NCBI RefSeq assembly: GCF_001431315.2
Contig: NZ_LKHV02000001.1
Coordinates: 1,674,001 to 1,738,000 of the forward strand
DNA: 64,000 nucleotides
Direction of reading: 5' to 3'
Source of the DNA: Candidatus Berkiella cookevillensis
GTDB taxonomy: Bacteria; Pseudomonadota; Gammaproteobacteria; Berkiellales; Berkiellaceae
Each line of letters opens with the position of its first letter. Position 1 is the first letter of the stretch. A program made the translations under genes and the position numbers. The notes under the pieces were generated by a model, which saw only the letters and a list, made by a program, of their open reading frames with translations, was not told the DNA's origin and ran no database searches. Of the stretch, positions 52,114 through 60,695 are shown one piece after another.

Positions 52114-55100
52114 CTATCTGAAGCGCTGCTTGCCGTTCTCTTTTACCTCTTCAGCAGGACGCACTTCTTTCAGTATATCCACTCCCACCTTCTGAATAGC
52201 TTCTGCTTTCTGCGGATCTTTTAAAGCAGGGTACACCGTTTCTAAATTTTGCTTTTGTGCTTTAATCATTTTATCCATACCTGATTCACGACTATTGTGT
52301 TCTCGACCAATTTCACTTTCTATTTTTATCAAAATAGAATAAATTTTTTCAGCTTTTTTATCCTGCTCCATACTGGGATCTTTATTTACATGTGCTATGC
52401 AGTCGCTCAACAACTGTATTTGCTCTTGTCGAATTTTTTCTTTGCCAAACACAGCTTTACCTGCATCTTTATGCAAATTGGACATCCATCTTCCAACAGA
52501 ACTAGAAGAATGGCTTCTACTATGAAATTTATAAAGATCCTCAATGTTTTCCTTATTCATGGAAAGTAAATCTGGAATCTTATCAACCTTTCTTTGCTCT
52601 AGAAGATCTTTAGTAGTGTTACTAAGATGAGATGCAGCTTCTAATTTTTTGTACAACTGATCAAGTAGCTGCTCCATATTAGGACGCAGAGCAGGGTCAT
52701 AGCTTAATATATCGGGAATCTTTATACCAAAATCTTCTTGATACATAACACCCAAGGCATAAATATCAGATGCGAAAGAATATTCATGATGATACACTTC
52801 TGGTGCAGCATAACCAGGTGTTCCTTTTGCACTATCCCCAATTATTTTATCTTGTCCAGGTGGTAAAATCATGGCAAAACCAAAATCAATAGCCCCTACT
52901 GTTATAAGATTGCCTTTTGCATTTGCCATGAAATTTTGTGGTTTAATATCTGCATGAATAATTCTATGTTCATGTAAATGCTTAATTGCCTCAGCAGCTT
53001 TAACAGCAAACAATAATTTTTTCTCTTCACTTATATTTTTTTCTGCATATTCATCTCGAGCCACCTCTATGTATAATTGATCCCACAACTCCTTCCCTTG
53101 ATGTAATTGCATTACCGTATAAAGTTTGTCAGGGGCATATTCACCTTTAAATGTCTTGCCATAACTACGTGTAGCCTCACCTTTTAACTGACCAATTAAT
53201 TTCATTGCCTTTAATTCAGCATCATCATTACCACGTTTGCCTCGCCCCTCAATTTTCACTGCAAAATTTACTTTTTCTTCATTCTGCAAAATTTTCACTT
53301 TACCAAAAGCGCCTTCACCTAAACACTTTCCAGATTTTACAGCAAAAATTTCTCCCTCTACTTGTATGAATGAATTTGAAATTTTATTTCCTTTTCTTGC
53401 AAACTTAACAGCATTAGGATTTTCCGCAAAATACTGCTTTGCCTTTTCCCAATCTTTCTTTTTAATTGAAAGCAAACCTTTGGTTTCAGGATAATTTTGT
53501 TGAGGCGCTGATTTTGATTGTTGCATTTTAGGCTCAGGAGCAACAGGTGAAGAATTGTTTTGGGGTTGCACATTATCTGGTTTTTTCTGTTGTGGCTGAG
53601 CATGAGGAGAAAATTCTGGAGTCTTCTTTGCTTTTTCAAAAACATCTTTAACAATTCTCTTGAAATTATGTGCCCCAGGTTCTTGTATATTTATTGCCTC
53701 TTGCAACAAAACATTTAAATTTTGTAATTTTTGCTCAGATGACATGTCTTTATTTTTAACCAAACCATCCAATTTCTCTAACAATGATGTTATAAATTCT
53801 TCTCTTCTATCTTCGCGACCGATACCCCATATCATATGAGTATAATTTATTTCACTCTTTACCTTTTTAATCAACTCATCAGCTTTTACGCTTGGATTAG
53901 ATTGTGCTTCTTCTCTCGCTTTAGCTGCCATGTATTCTTTTTGTGCACATTCTTGAATTTTATTTCTTAGACCATAATTACCTGTCAGTTCAGATCCTCC
54001 CCACTGATAGATATCATCAACAACTGATTTTAAAACAGCAGGCTGATTCGCTATAACTTCAAGTCTATGAATCATGGTTGCTTTATTTAAAGGTTGGCCA
54101 TTTTGAGCAGACAGCTCACCAGGATGTGCACGTATAATTTCAATCAATTCTTTAAGATTATTTGCTGTTCCTATTCTTTGCCGAAAGTCAGCGTCAGCAC
54201 GCAAATTTTCTTCATGCTTTTGCGTGACAAGTTGCATAAATTTTCCATAAATACCATGTGCGCCTGTCAAACCATAGCCACGAACGTGTTCTAGTGGTAA
54301 ACCACCACGAGCATGAATTTGTGCAACCACTTCTTTATCGGATAATATAGCAATAACGTTAAAAGCTAATATATTTTTATCTATCTTATTACCTTGAGAG
54401 TTAATTATACTCCCCTGAAAGCTACGAATAGCATTTGCTAGCTGCTCTGCAGTTTTAGCATTAGCAATAGCTTGCTCAAAGATCGCTGTATTCTCTTGTA
54501 CTGGAGATTGTATTGGAGATGAAGGCTCTATACGCTGCACTACTTGTCTCGCCACCATAAGAAGTGACATATTCTGTCTTATAAAATCAATTGTCATTGA
54601 CATCTGCGCGCTATCACCTAATCTATTACGTATATTTGCTTCGAATTGACGAATTTGACTGTTATTATTTTTTTTCTCATAATCGTCTAAATTACTTTTT
54701 AAAGATTCAAATTCACGCACCAACTTAAGCACATCTTCATGCTCTTTAATTGTTGGATCTAATGTGCTTTTTAATTGAGAAAAAGGTATGTGCGTCATAC
54801 CTGCTGGGATTGCACTAGATATTTCAGAGCCTATCTCTTTTAGGCGTGCTAACATCTCTTGTATGGATTGTTGCTCAAGTTGTAATGCCTGTCTTTCTGA
54901 TTCTAATTGCTCTCGCTCTTTTGCTCTGCGTTCAGCAGCTTCTTGCGCTGGGGTTTTCTTTTGCTCTGCAAAAGATTTGAAGAAAATACCATGATCGGAG
55001 CCAGATTTTTCTTTTAGAAAACTTGCATTCTCGTTTGAGAAACCCAACATTCCTTGTCCGGCTGCAATTTTATCTTGGTGTAATACAGTCTTAACTCTCC

Positions 55101-55263
55101 CTAAGATTTTTGCATCTGCCTCTGAGGCAGTAAAATGCATCTGGCTCCAATTTTGAATGGTGTACTGAATCTGTTCTGTTGAGGCAGAGGGGCTGTTTTT
55201 TCTTATATTTGCAATTAATTCATCTAAAGCAGTAATTGCATCTCTAAAATTTTGAAACGGCAT
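52114..55263 (-). CDS. Ser/Thr kinase multidomain protein, paralogue, putative effector
   Basis: 1,049 residues. N-terminal helical region with a coiled coil (about 104-147, EREQLESERQALQLEQQ), two diverged copies of the 101-residue module (about 262-350 and 362-450), a low-complexity Pro/Gln linker (550-592), then a kinase: GEGAFGKV (649-656), K670, E683, HADIKPQN (770-777, D772), DFG (793-795), APE (820-822). The C-terminal 140 residues match the neighbour closely (SSVGRWMSNLHKDAGKA, IESEIGREHNSRESGMDKMI). Unlike the neighbour it lacks a HAD domain and has the modules before, not after, the kinase. Gene duplication followed by domain shuffling is evident. Confidence 0.85.
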   Translation of the reverse strand: MPFQNFRDAITALDELIANIRKNSPSASTEQIQYTIQNWSQMHFTASEADAKILGRVKTVLHQDKIAAGQGMLGFSNENASFLKEKSGSDHGIFFKSFAEQKKTPAQEAAERRAKEREQLESERQALQLEQQSIQEMLARLKEIGSEISSAIPAGMTHIPFSQLKSTLDPTIKEHEDVLKLVREFESLKSNLDDYEKKNNNSQIRQFEANIRNRLGDSAQMSMTIDFIRQNMSLLMVARQVVQRIEPSSPIQSPVQENTAIFEQAIANAKTAEQLANAIRSFQGSIINSQGNKIDKNILAFNVIAILSDKEVVAQIHARGGLPLEHVRGYGLTGAHGIYGKFMQLVTQKHEENLRADADFRQRIGTANNLKELIEIIRAHPGELSAQNGQPLNKATMIHRLEVIANQPAVLKSVVDDIYQWGGSELTGNYGLRNKIQECAQKEYMAAKAREEAQSNPSVKADELIKKVKSEINYTHMIWGIGREDRREEFITSLLEKLDGLVKNKDMSSEQKLQNLNVLLQEAINIQEPGAHNFKRIVKDVFEKAKKTPEFSPHAQPQQKKPDNVQPQNNSSPVAPEPKMQQSKSAPQQNYPETKGLLSIKKKDWEKAKQYFAENPNAVKFARKGNKISNSFIQVEGEIFAVKSGKCLGEGAFGKVKILQNEEKVNFAVKIEGRGKRGNDDAELKAMKLIGQLKGEATRSYGKTFKGEYAPDKLYTVMQLHQGKELWDQLYIEVARDEYAEKNISEEKKLLFAVKAAEAIKHLHEHRIIHADIKPQNFMANAKGNLITVGAIDFGFAMILPPGQDKIIGDSAKGTPGYAAPEVYHHEYSFASDIYALGVMYQEDFGIKIPDILSYDPALRPNMEQLLDQLYKKLEAASHLSNTTKDLLEQRKVDKIPDLLSMNKENIEDLYKFHSRSHSSSSVGRWMSNLHKDAGKAVFGKEKIRQEQIQLLSDCIAHVNKDPSMEQDKKAEKIYSILIKIESEIGREHNSRESGMDKMIKAQKQNLETVYPALKDPQKAEAIQKVGVDILKEVRPAEEVKENGKQRFR

Positions 55264-55439
55264 AACTACACCTTACTCTACAAGACCTTTACTTTAAGAA
55301 TTAGATTTAAGGAGAAAGTTCAATTAATAAAAGAAATGAATAAAGGACGAATTGCCTCAAATTAAATCTAACTCTATGAACGCAAAGTAGGCTTCGTTGC
55401 CTCATATTAAAAGTAACCAGGGAACGGGAGGTTACACAT

Positions 55440-55895
55440 ATGGGGTATCAAGAAAAAAAGAGCTATCTTCAAGCGATTTTGTTGCGATACGTGAATGCTG
55501 ATAGGTCAAAAAAGAGTGCAATACTCAATGAGTTTTGTGCTGTATGTGGATACAATAGAAAATATGCGATTCAGCTACTAAAGAAGAAACCAGTTAAGGA
55601 AAAAAAGAGAGCGGGATTAAAACCAGTGTATGATAAACCCGCCCTCTTAGAGCCATTAAAGCAGATTTGGTTTACCGCCGACCAACCCTGTGGCAAAAGG
55701 CTAAAACCCATCATTAAACTCTGGCTGCCAAGCTATGAGTCAACCTATGGCTCTCTAGCACCTGAAATAAGGCACCGGCTATTATCAATTAGCCCTGCTA
55801 CTATCGATCGCTTACTAAAGCCTATACGAGCGACAAACAAACTTAAAGGACGCTGTGCAACCAAACCTGGCATCTCATATACAAATACAATTTAG
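55440..55895 (+). CDS. Transposase, N-terminal part (frameshifted)
   Basis: 151 residues: an N-terminal helix-turn-helix region (AILNEFCAVCGYNRKYAIQLL, LSISPATIDRLLKPIR) typical of integrase-core transposases. The frame ends at TKPGISYTNTI, where homology continues in the other frame from 55855. Either the gene is broken or frameshifting joins the two parts. Confidence 0.75.
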   Translation: MGYQEKKSYLQAILLRYVNADRSKKSAILNEFCAVCGYNRKYAIQLLKKKPVKEKKRAGLKPVYDKPALLEPLKQIWFTADQPCGKRLKPIIKLWLPSYESTYGSLAPEIRHRLLSISPATIDRLLKPIRATNKLKGRCATKPGISYTNTI

Positions 55896-56598
55896 TCATT
55901 GGGATATAACACGGCCAGGTTATGTGGAAGCAGACACTGTTGCGCACTGTGGCGATAGTGTTGCTGGTCGTTTTGCTTGGAGTCTAACCGTTACAGATAT
56001 TTTTACAGGTTGGACAGAAAATCGAGCCATGTGGAATAAAGAAGGTGGCCTTGTTTATGAACGTATCAGTGATATAGAAAAGGTTTTACCCTTTGAGGTT
56101 TTAGGGTTTGATTGTGATAACGGCGGTGAGTTTATTAATCATGCATTACATGATTATTTTACTAAAAGAGAAAAGCCTGTTCAGTTTACACGTTCACGCC
56201 CCTATAAAAAGAATGATAATGCTCATGTAGAACAGAAAAATTGGACGCATGTGCGAAACCTATTTGGGTATGACAGGCTAGACAAAAAGAAAACGGTTGT
56301 TTTGATGAATGATTTATACCGAAACGAATGGAGCCTGCTTCAAAATCACTTCATGCCATCGATGAAGCTAAAAAGCAAAGAGCGTATTGGCGCTAAATAC
56401 AAGAAACAATATGAACCTGCAAAAACGCCTTATGAGCGGGTATTAGAGTCAGATTCTGTTGCAGATACCACAAAAGAAAAACTACAGGCTATTCATGCAA
56501 CCCTTAATCCGTTTACACTTAAGAAAATAATAGAAACAAAATTGGTTGAAATATTTAAGCACATAAAAGTTAGTTCAAATGTGAGGCAACGACTCTAA
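55855..56598 (+). CDS. Transposase, catalytic DDE part (frameshifted)
   Basis: 247 residues with an rve-type DDE core: PGYVEADTVAHCG (first Asp), GFDCDNGGEFINH (second Asp) and NDNAHVEQKNWTHVR (Glu). The acid residues look intact. The first residues (MQPNLASH) are an out-of-frame artefact; true homology begins about IQFSHWDITRPG. No promoter or ribosome-binding site serves this ORF alone. Confidence 0.8.
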   Translation: MQPNLASHIQIQFSHWDITRPGYVEADTVAHCGDSVAGRFAWSLTVTDIFTGWTENRAMWNKEGGLVYERISDIEKVLPFEVLGFDCDNGGEFINHALHDYFTKREKPVQFTRSRPYKKNDNAHVEQKNWTHVRNLFGYDRLDKKKTVVLMNDLYRNEWSLLQNHFMPSMKLKSKERIGAKYKKQYEPAKTPYERVLESDSVADTTKEKLQAIHATLNPFTLKKIIETKLVEIFKHIKVSSNVRQRL

Positions 56599-56727
56599 GG
56601 AGAAGAAAGATGAATATTGCATATCTATTCAGCAACGGCCTCGAGCTTACTGTTTGTTTTTTATCTGCTTTTAACAAAATAAAAGTCTTTGAATTAAATG
56701 TTCTCGGTTACTTTAGTTATGAGGCAA

Positions 56728-57005
56728 CGAACGACCCCTTGGGTTAGGTTTTGCTATGAGGCAATACGAGGAAATTAACGGCAACGAACTCAGAGCAAGA
56801 AGCTTGCAATTACACTGAGTATTTTTTAGTATAAATTTTAATTAAAAACTTGAGATGCTTGTTGTTATAAATTATCTTTTTTTAACACTTGAACAATCAC
56901 TTGGGCAAATTGAAAAAATCCAAATAATGTTAGGTTTGAGTTTTGGTTACTTTTAAAAGCATAGTTAATCATATCCCACTCTGATGCAAAGTTAAGATTT
57001 TCGTT
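56728..57005. other. Intergenic tail between the IS and the RhoGAP-like gene
   Basis: Contains one more IS-end-like string (TATGAGGCAATACGAGG at about 56756) and otherwise AT-rich sequence without a supported gene. Confidence 0.3.
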
Positions 57006-58043
57006 TTAGCTACCACTCTCTTTCTTTTTCACTATCATTTTATAGGTTTCTTTAAGACCGCTGCATAATAATTTCCAGCATTTCACTAAAAATTCTTTTA
57101 TTTTTGGCAAAAGCCATAACACAAAGGCTTTCGTTTTAGGGTAAGCATAATTCCAACCTTGTATTAATTTTGGCTTAAGTGCGCTCCAAATCCCCTGTAA
57201 TTTTTTCATAATGGATTGCATACACATATCCAATTTACTTGCTACTTCTGCTTTTGCAGGCTCAGAGATTTTTTCTTCTTTTTTAGCTTGTTCTTGTTCT
57301 GGGTTTTCCATAATTTTCCTCATTGCAGATTGTTCAGTGGTTGGGTCAATAGGTGCATTTACTTCATTCCTTTCTTCTGATGTTACTAAGGTCAGTAATT
57401 CTAAAGAAGGATCTACATCAGGATACATAAGATGAAAGGTATTTCTATATGCAGCATCCCTTACAATAAAGGCAAAGGCTTCAAACATGGGCACAATGAG
57501 TTCATGATTTTCTTTATAGCCAAAAGCCTCTTGGAACATGGGTGCAATTGTACTTGTAACAATAGGCGCAACCTCATAAGCATCACGTTCTTCTGGTGTA
57601 AGTGATTTATAAATAAGATGCAATATTTCATGCAGGCAATAGGCTCTTAACTTATCATCCCTCTTTATCAATTCTGTGATAAGCGTCTGCATGCAAGCTT
57701 GATAATGCATGCTTTTTTGTTTAAGATCTTTTGTCTTATTTTGCCTTATCCCATCAATAAAATTTTGTAATAAAAGATTACCATTATCAAAAAAAACTAA
57801 ATTTCTGAAATAATATTTCACGGATTGAATGATATCTTTTGATGTGGTTGAATCCAGCTCTAAAAGAATGCTATTACCTTTGGGTAATCCTGATTTTTCA
57901 TCCAATAATTTGAGAACTTTTTCTAGATCGGTTTCTGCCAACCATAGATGAGAAGACATCTCTTTTTCGTTTTCAGATTGAGAAAAATAGTTTTCAGATA
58001 AATTTATGATATTTCTGAAGCGTTCTACTTTAAGATTGTGCAT
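57006..58043 (-). CDS. Possible RhoGAP-like protein, putative effector
   Basis: 345 residues. Residues about 30-195 follow the helical pattern of RhoGAP domains: LWLAETDLEKVLKLLDE (where RhoGAPs have GIFRxSG...), a SKDIIQSVKYYFRNL helix (like the VASLLKxFLREL helix), and LRAYCLHEILHLIYKSL then VAPIVTSTIAPMF (like NLAxxFGPxLL). The arginine finger is not conserved (Ala at 36). A Glu/Lys-rich linker (225-268) leads to a C-terminus with amphipathic or membrane-prone helices (LWLLPKIKEFLVKCWKLL). The call is pattern-based and tentative; it could be an unrelated helical protein. Confidence 0.45.
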   Translation of the reverse strand: MHNLKVERFRNIINLSENYFSQSENEKEMSSHLWLAETDLEKVLKLLDEKSGLPKGNSILLELDSTTSKDIIQSVKYYFRNLVFFDNGNLLLQNFIDGIRQNKTKDLKQKSMHYQACMQTLITELIKRDDKLRAYCLHEILHLIYKSLTPEERDAYEVAPIVTSTIAPMFQEAFGYKENHELIVPMFEAFAFIVRDAAYRNTFHLMYPDVDPSLELLTLVTSEERNEVNAPIDPTTEQSAMRKIMENPEQEQAKKEEKISEPAKAEVASKLDMCMQSIMKKLQGIWSALKPKLIQGWNYAYPKTKAFVLWLLPKIKEFLVKCWKLLCSGLKETYKMIVKKKESGS

Positions 58044-58139
58044 ATCTTCGCTGTAACAGACTACAGTTAACCTGATAGAAGATATCGGCAGCGTATATAC
58101 TAAACTTTAAAGAGAAAAAACTACATATAAAAACAGTTA

Positions 58140-59213
58140 TCAACTATGCTGCCAGCGCTTCAAAGCGTAACATCCCAATCCGAAGAAAATCAAAGTAGGC
58201 AAACAAGCGCCGATAATAGGATGGAGCTGATAAACCAAAGTAAGTGGCCCAAAAAGATCGTTTACTGTATGAAATAAAAAACCAACAACCATACCAATCA
58301 CCAGTTTTAGCCCTTGTGTAGATGAACGTAATGGCCCAAATACAAAAGGAATTGCTAAGAACATCATCACCATAATGGCAAAAGGTTGTACTATTTTTTG
58401 CCATAGTGCAAGCTGATAAGGTCGATAATCTAATTCATTTTGTTTACGATATTGCAAAGTTTGCCATAAACCAACCAATGAAAGTTCATCTAAATATTTT
58501 GTACCTAATATGCGTAAAATATTAGGATCGATTGTGCTATGCCAATCAATTTGTGGATAATGTTGAGTCTGTAATCTATCCTCAAAAAAAGTAGTTACTT
58601 TAACGTCATATAAAACCCAATGGTCCGCAATATAATCAGCATAAGATGCTTTACTGGCTTTTTGCAGGGCAAAATCCTTATCAAATTCATAACAAATTAT
58701 CCCTTCTAAATGCCCTCCCACATCGACAGAGCGAATATTAATAAATTTATTATTATCCCTTAACCAAACACCATGTTCTGTTTTTAAGGTTTGACCACCG
58801 CTTAAAACAATGGCTTTTTGATTTTGCGCTATTTTATCTGTGGTCGGCGCAACCCATTCCCCCAAACACCAAGCAAAAACAGCCAAGATAAAAGATAATT
58901 TAATAACCATGCTCATAATCTGATTGATGCTGATACCAGCAGCACGAATCACAATAAGCTCGCTGTGGCTTGCCAAAACTCCCAAGCCCATCAAAGTACC
59001 TACCAATGAAGCCATAGGAAACATTTGATAGATGGTTTGTGGCATTGACAATAGATTAAACATAATCATATGCCAAAAGGTGTAGTCACCTTTACCAAGG
59101 TAACGAACTTCGCTGACAAAAGAAAAGATAAGCTCTATGCCAAAAACAAGAAACATAGAAAGCAGAATAGTTCCCAATAAGGTTTTCCAGACATACCGCG
59201 TAATGATTTTCAT
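58140..59213 (-). CDS. lptG: LPS export permease LptG
   Basis: A 357-residue inner-membrane subunit of the LptBFGC ABC transporter that extracts LPS. Six membrane helices around a periplasmic jellyroll-like domain; landmarks RYVWKTLLGTILLSMFLV and LPQTIYQMFPMASLVGTLMGLG. Begins 3 nt after the lptF stop. Confidence 0.96.
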   Translation of the reverse strand: MKIITRYVWKTLLGTILLSMFLVFGIELIFSFVSEVRYLGKGDYTFWHMIMFNLLSMPQTIYQMFPMASLVGTLMGLGVLASHSELIVIRAAGISINQIMSMVIKLSFILAVFAWCLGEWVAPTTDKIAQNQKAIVLSGGQTLKTEHGVWLRDNNKFINIRSVDVGGHLEGIICYEFDKDFALQKASKASYADYIADHWVLYDVKVTTFFEDRLQTQHYPQIDWHSTIDPNILRILGTKYLDELSLVGLWQTLQYRKQNELDYRPYQLALWQKIVQPFAIMVMMFLAIPFVFGPLRSSTQGLKLVIGMVVGFLFHTVNDLFGPLTLVYQLHPIIGACLPTLIFFGLGCYALKRWQHS

Positions 59214-59216
59214 TGT

Positions 59217-60341
59217 TTATGCCTGACGCATTTTAGGGCGAATTTTAAGATGTTTCATCATGTTTTGGAGCCGGCCCGATACCTGTAACAGTAAAATAAA
59301 AGCGAAAATAATAAATAAAATATGCACAGACCATACCCCCACGCTTACGGGCAATACTTTGGCTTCTACCCAACGTTTTGCCATCGTCAAGAGGTTAAAA
59401 TAAATAATGGCAGATAAGATACCAACAAAGAGCTTAGAAAAGCGCCCTTTTCTCGGTGTTACACGACTTAAGGGCACAGCAAGCAAGCCTAAAACAAAAG
59501 TAGTAATAGGAATAGAAAGACGCCATTGCAATTCAGCAAGGTTACTAGGCATCGGATTGGAAAATAACATCGTCGTAGGCATACTACGGTGATAATACAA
59601 TCCTCGTTGCGGGATTGTTTCTTCAATTAATCTTTGGTAGCTTTCAAAAGCAATCACACTATAATCATTTTCACCTGGCCTACCTTGATAGCGCTTGCCT
59701 TGAAACAAATGCACGTAGGTATTACCTGATTCACTATCTAATAAAGCCTTACCGCTACGAGCCGTTAACACACTCCAATCTTTATTTTCAAGTGCAAGCG
59801 CAGGCTGTTCAGCAATAAAAATATCTTTTAATTCAGAGCGATCACTATTCACATCGGCAACATAAAAAATCCATCTATCATGCATAAAAGCATGAAATCG
59901 CCCAGGTACAACTGTTTTCAATAAGAGCATTGGCCCTTCTTCTTGCAAAAGCAAATCCCTATATTGATAGCAGAGTGGACTTACATATAACGATAAAGTG
60001 GCAGAAATCAATGCAATCGGTATAGACAGATATACCACGGTCATTGTTAAGAAGCGCCAACTAACACCGCAAGCAAGCATGACAGGAATTTCTAAATCTA
60101 CAAATAATTTGCCAAAGCAAAGCAAGACGGCAAGAAAAAATGCTATCGGCAATATAATAGCCAACAGTTCAGGCAGCTGTAGCCACATCATTTGAAAGAG
60201 TGCGTTGGCAGCAAATTCTCCCATCGCTGCTTTTGCTATCAAACTGACCAATTTATTGCTCATAACAATGAGCAAGAGAACTAAAGTTGTTGCTAAAAAG
60301 TTCTGTATGAGTTCTTTACAAAGATATCTTCTTAAAATCAT
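59217..60341 (-). CDS. lptF: LPS export permease LptF
   Basis: 374 residues, partner of LptG. N-terminal LRRYLCKELIQNFLATTLVL, LPELLAIILPIAFFLAVLLCFGKLF, and C-terminal helices with LAVPLSRVTPRKGRFSKLFVGIL. Its presence implies LPS or lipooligosaccharide. It is divergent from pepA, a conserved layout. Confidence 0.96.
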   Translation of the reverse strand: MILRRYLCKELIQNFLATTLVLLLIVMSNKLVSLIAKAAMGEFAANALFQMMWLQLPELLAIILPIAFFLAVLLCFGKLFVDLEIPVMLACGVSWRFLTMTVVYLSIPIALISATLSLYVSPLCYQYRDLLLQEEGPMLLLKTVVPGRFHAFMHDRWIFYVADVNSDRSELKDIFIAEQPALALENKDWSVLTARSGKALLDSESGNTYVHLFQGKRYQGRPGENDYSVIAFESYQRLIEETIPQRGLYYHRSMPTTMLFSNPMPSNLAELQWRLSIPITTFVLGLLAVPLSRVTPRKGRFSKLFVGILSAIIYFNLLTMAKRWVEAKVLPVSVGVWSVHILFIIFAFILLLQVSGRLQNMMKHLKIRPKMRQA

Positions 60342-60695
60342 TGGATCGCATTATTTAAGTCATTTAAAAGATTACTGACTCATGTTAAATTCTTAAGCTA
60401 AAAATAACTACTGTCCCCATAAACAAAGAGAAACATTTATTTTTGAGATCAGTTTGAATAAAAAATGGTTCAAAAAGAGACATTCCATTATATGGGGTGA
60501 GTCGTTACGCCTAAAATACAACAGTCATCTTCAATAGTAAAAAGTAAATCATAGCTGTCATAAAATTTAAGGTAGGCACCAAGCATCTGAGTATGTAAAA
60601 TATACTCTCTTGCATGACTATAAGCACACGCTAAAATTTAGCAGTGAAGCTATTGAACAGACATTTCGAACGAATTATACAATTGGTGAGCAAAG
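60342..60695. other. lptF-pepA intergenic region with a short coding-like remnant
   Basis: 354 bp. On the minus strand a frame ending at 60488 and extending to about 60640 reads AYSHAREYILHTQMLGAY then a Tyr/Asp-rich segment ending GVTTHPI. It looks protein-like but has no start or ribosome-binding site, so it may be a gene fragment. Promoters for the divergent lptF and pepA must lie here. Confidence 0.3.

Larger units (their letters stand above)
55397..56727 (+). mobile_element. DDE insertion sequence, about 1.33 kb
   Basis: Bounded by inverted repeats: TTGCCTCATA... (55397-55418) and its near complement (56706-56727); the match extends outward by TTCG/CGAA. Each arm ends in GTAACC/GGTTAC inside. 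It holds the two transposase frames. No clear target duplication was found. Extra partial ends (TTGCCTCAAATTAA at about 55353, GTGAGGCAACG at about 56580, TATGAGGCAATACG at about 56756) suggest neighbouring remnants. Confidence 0.75.
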
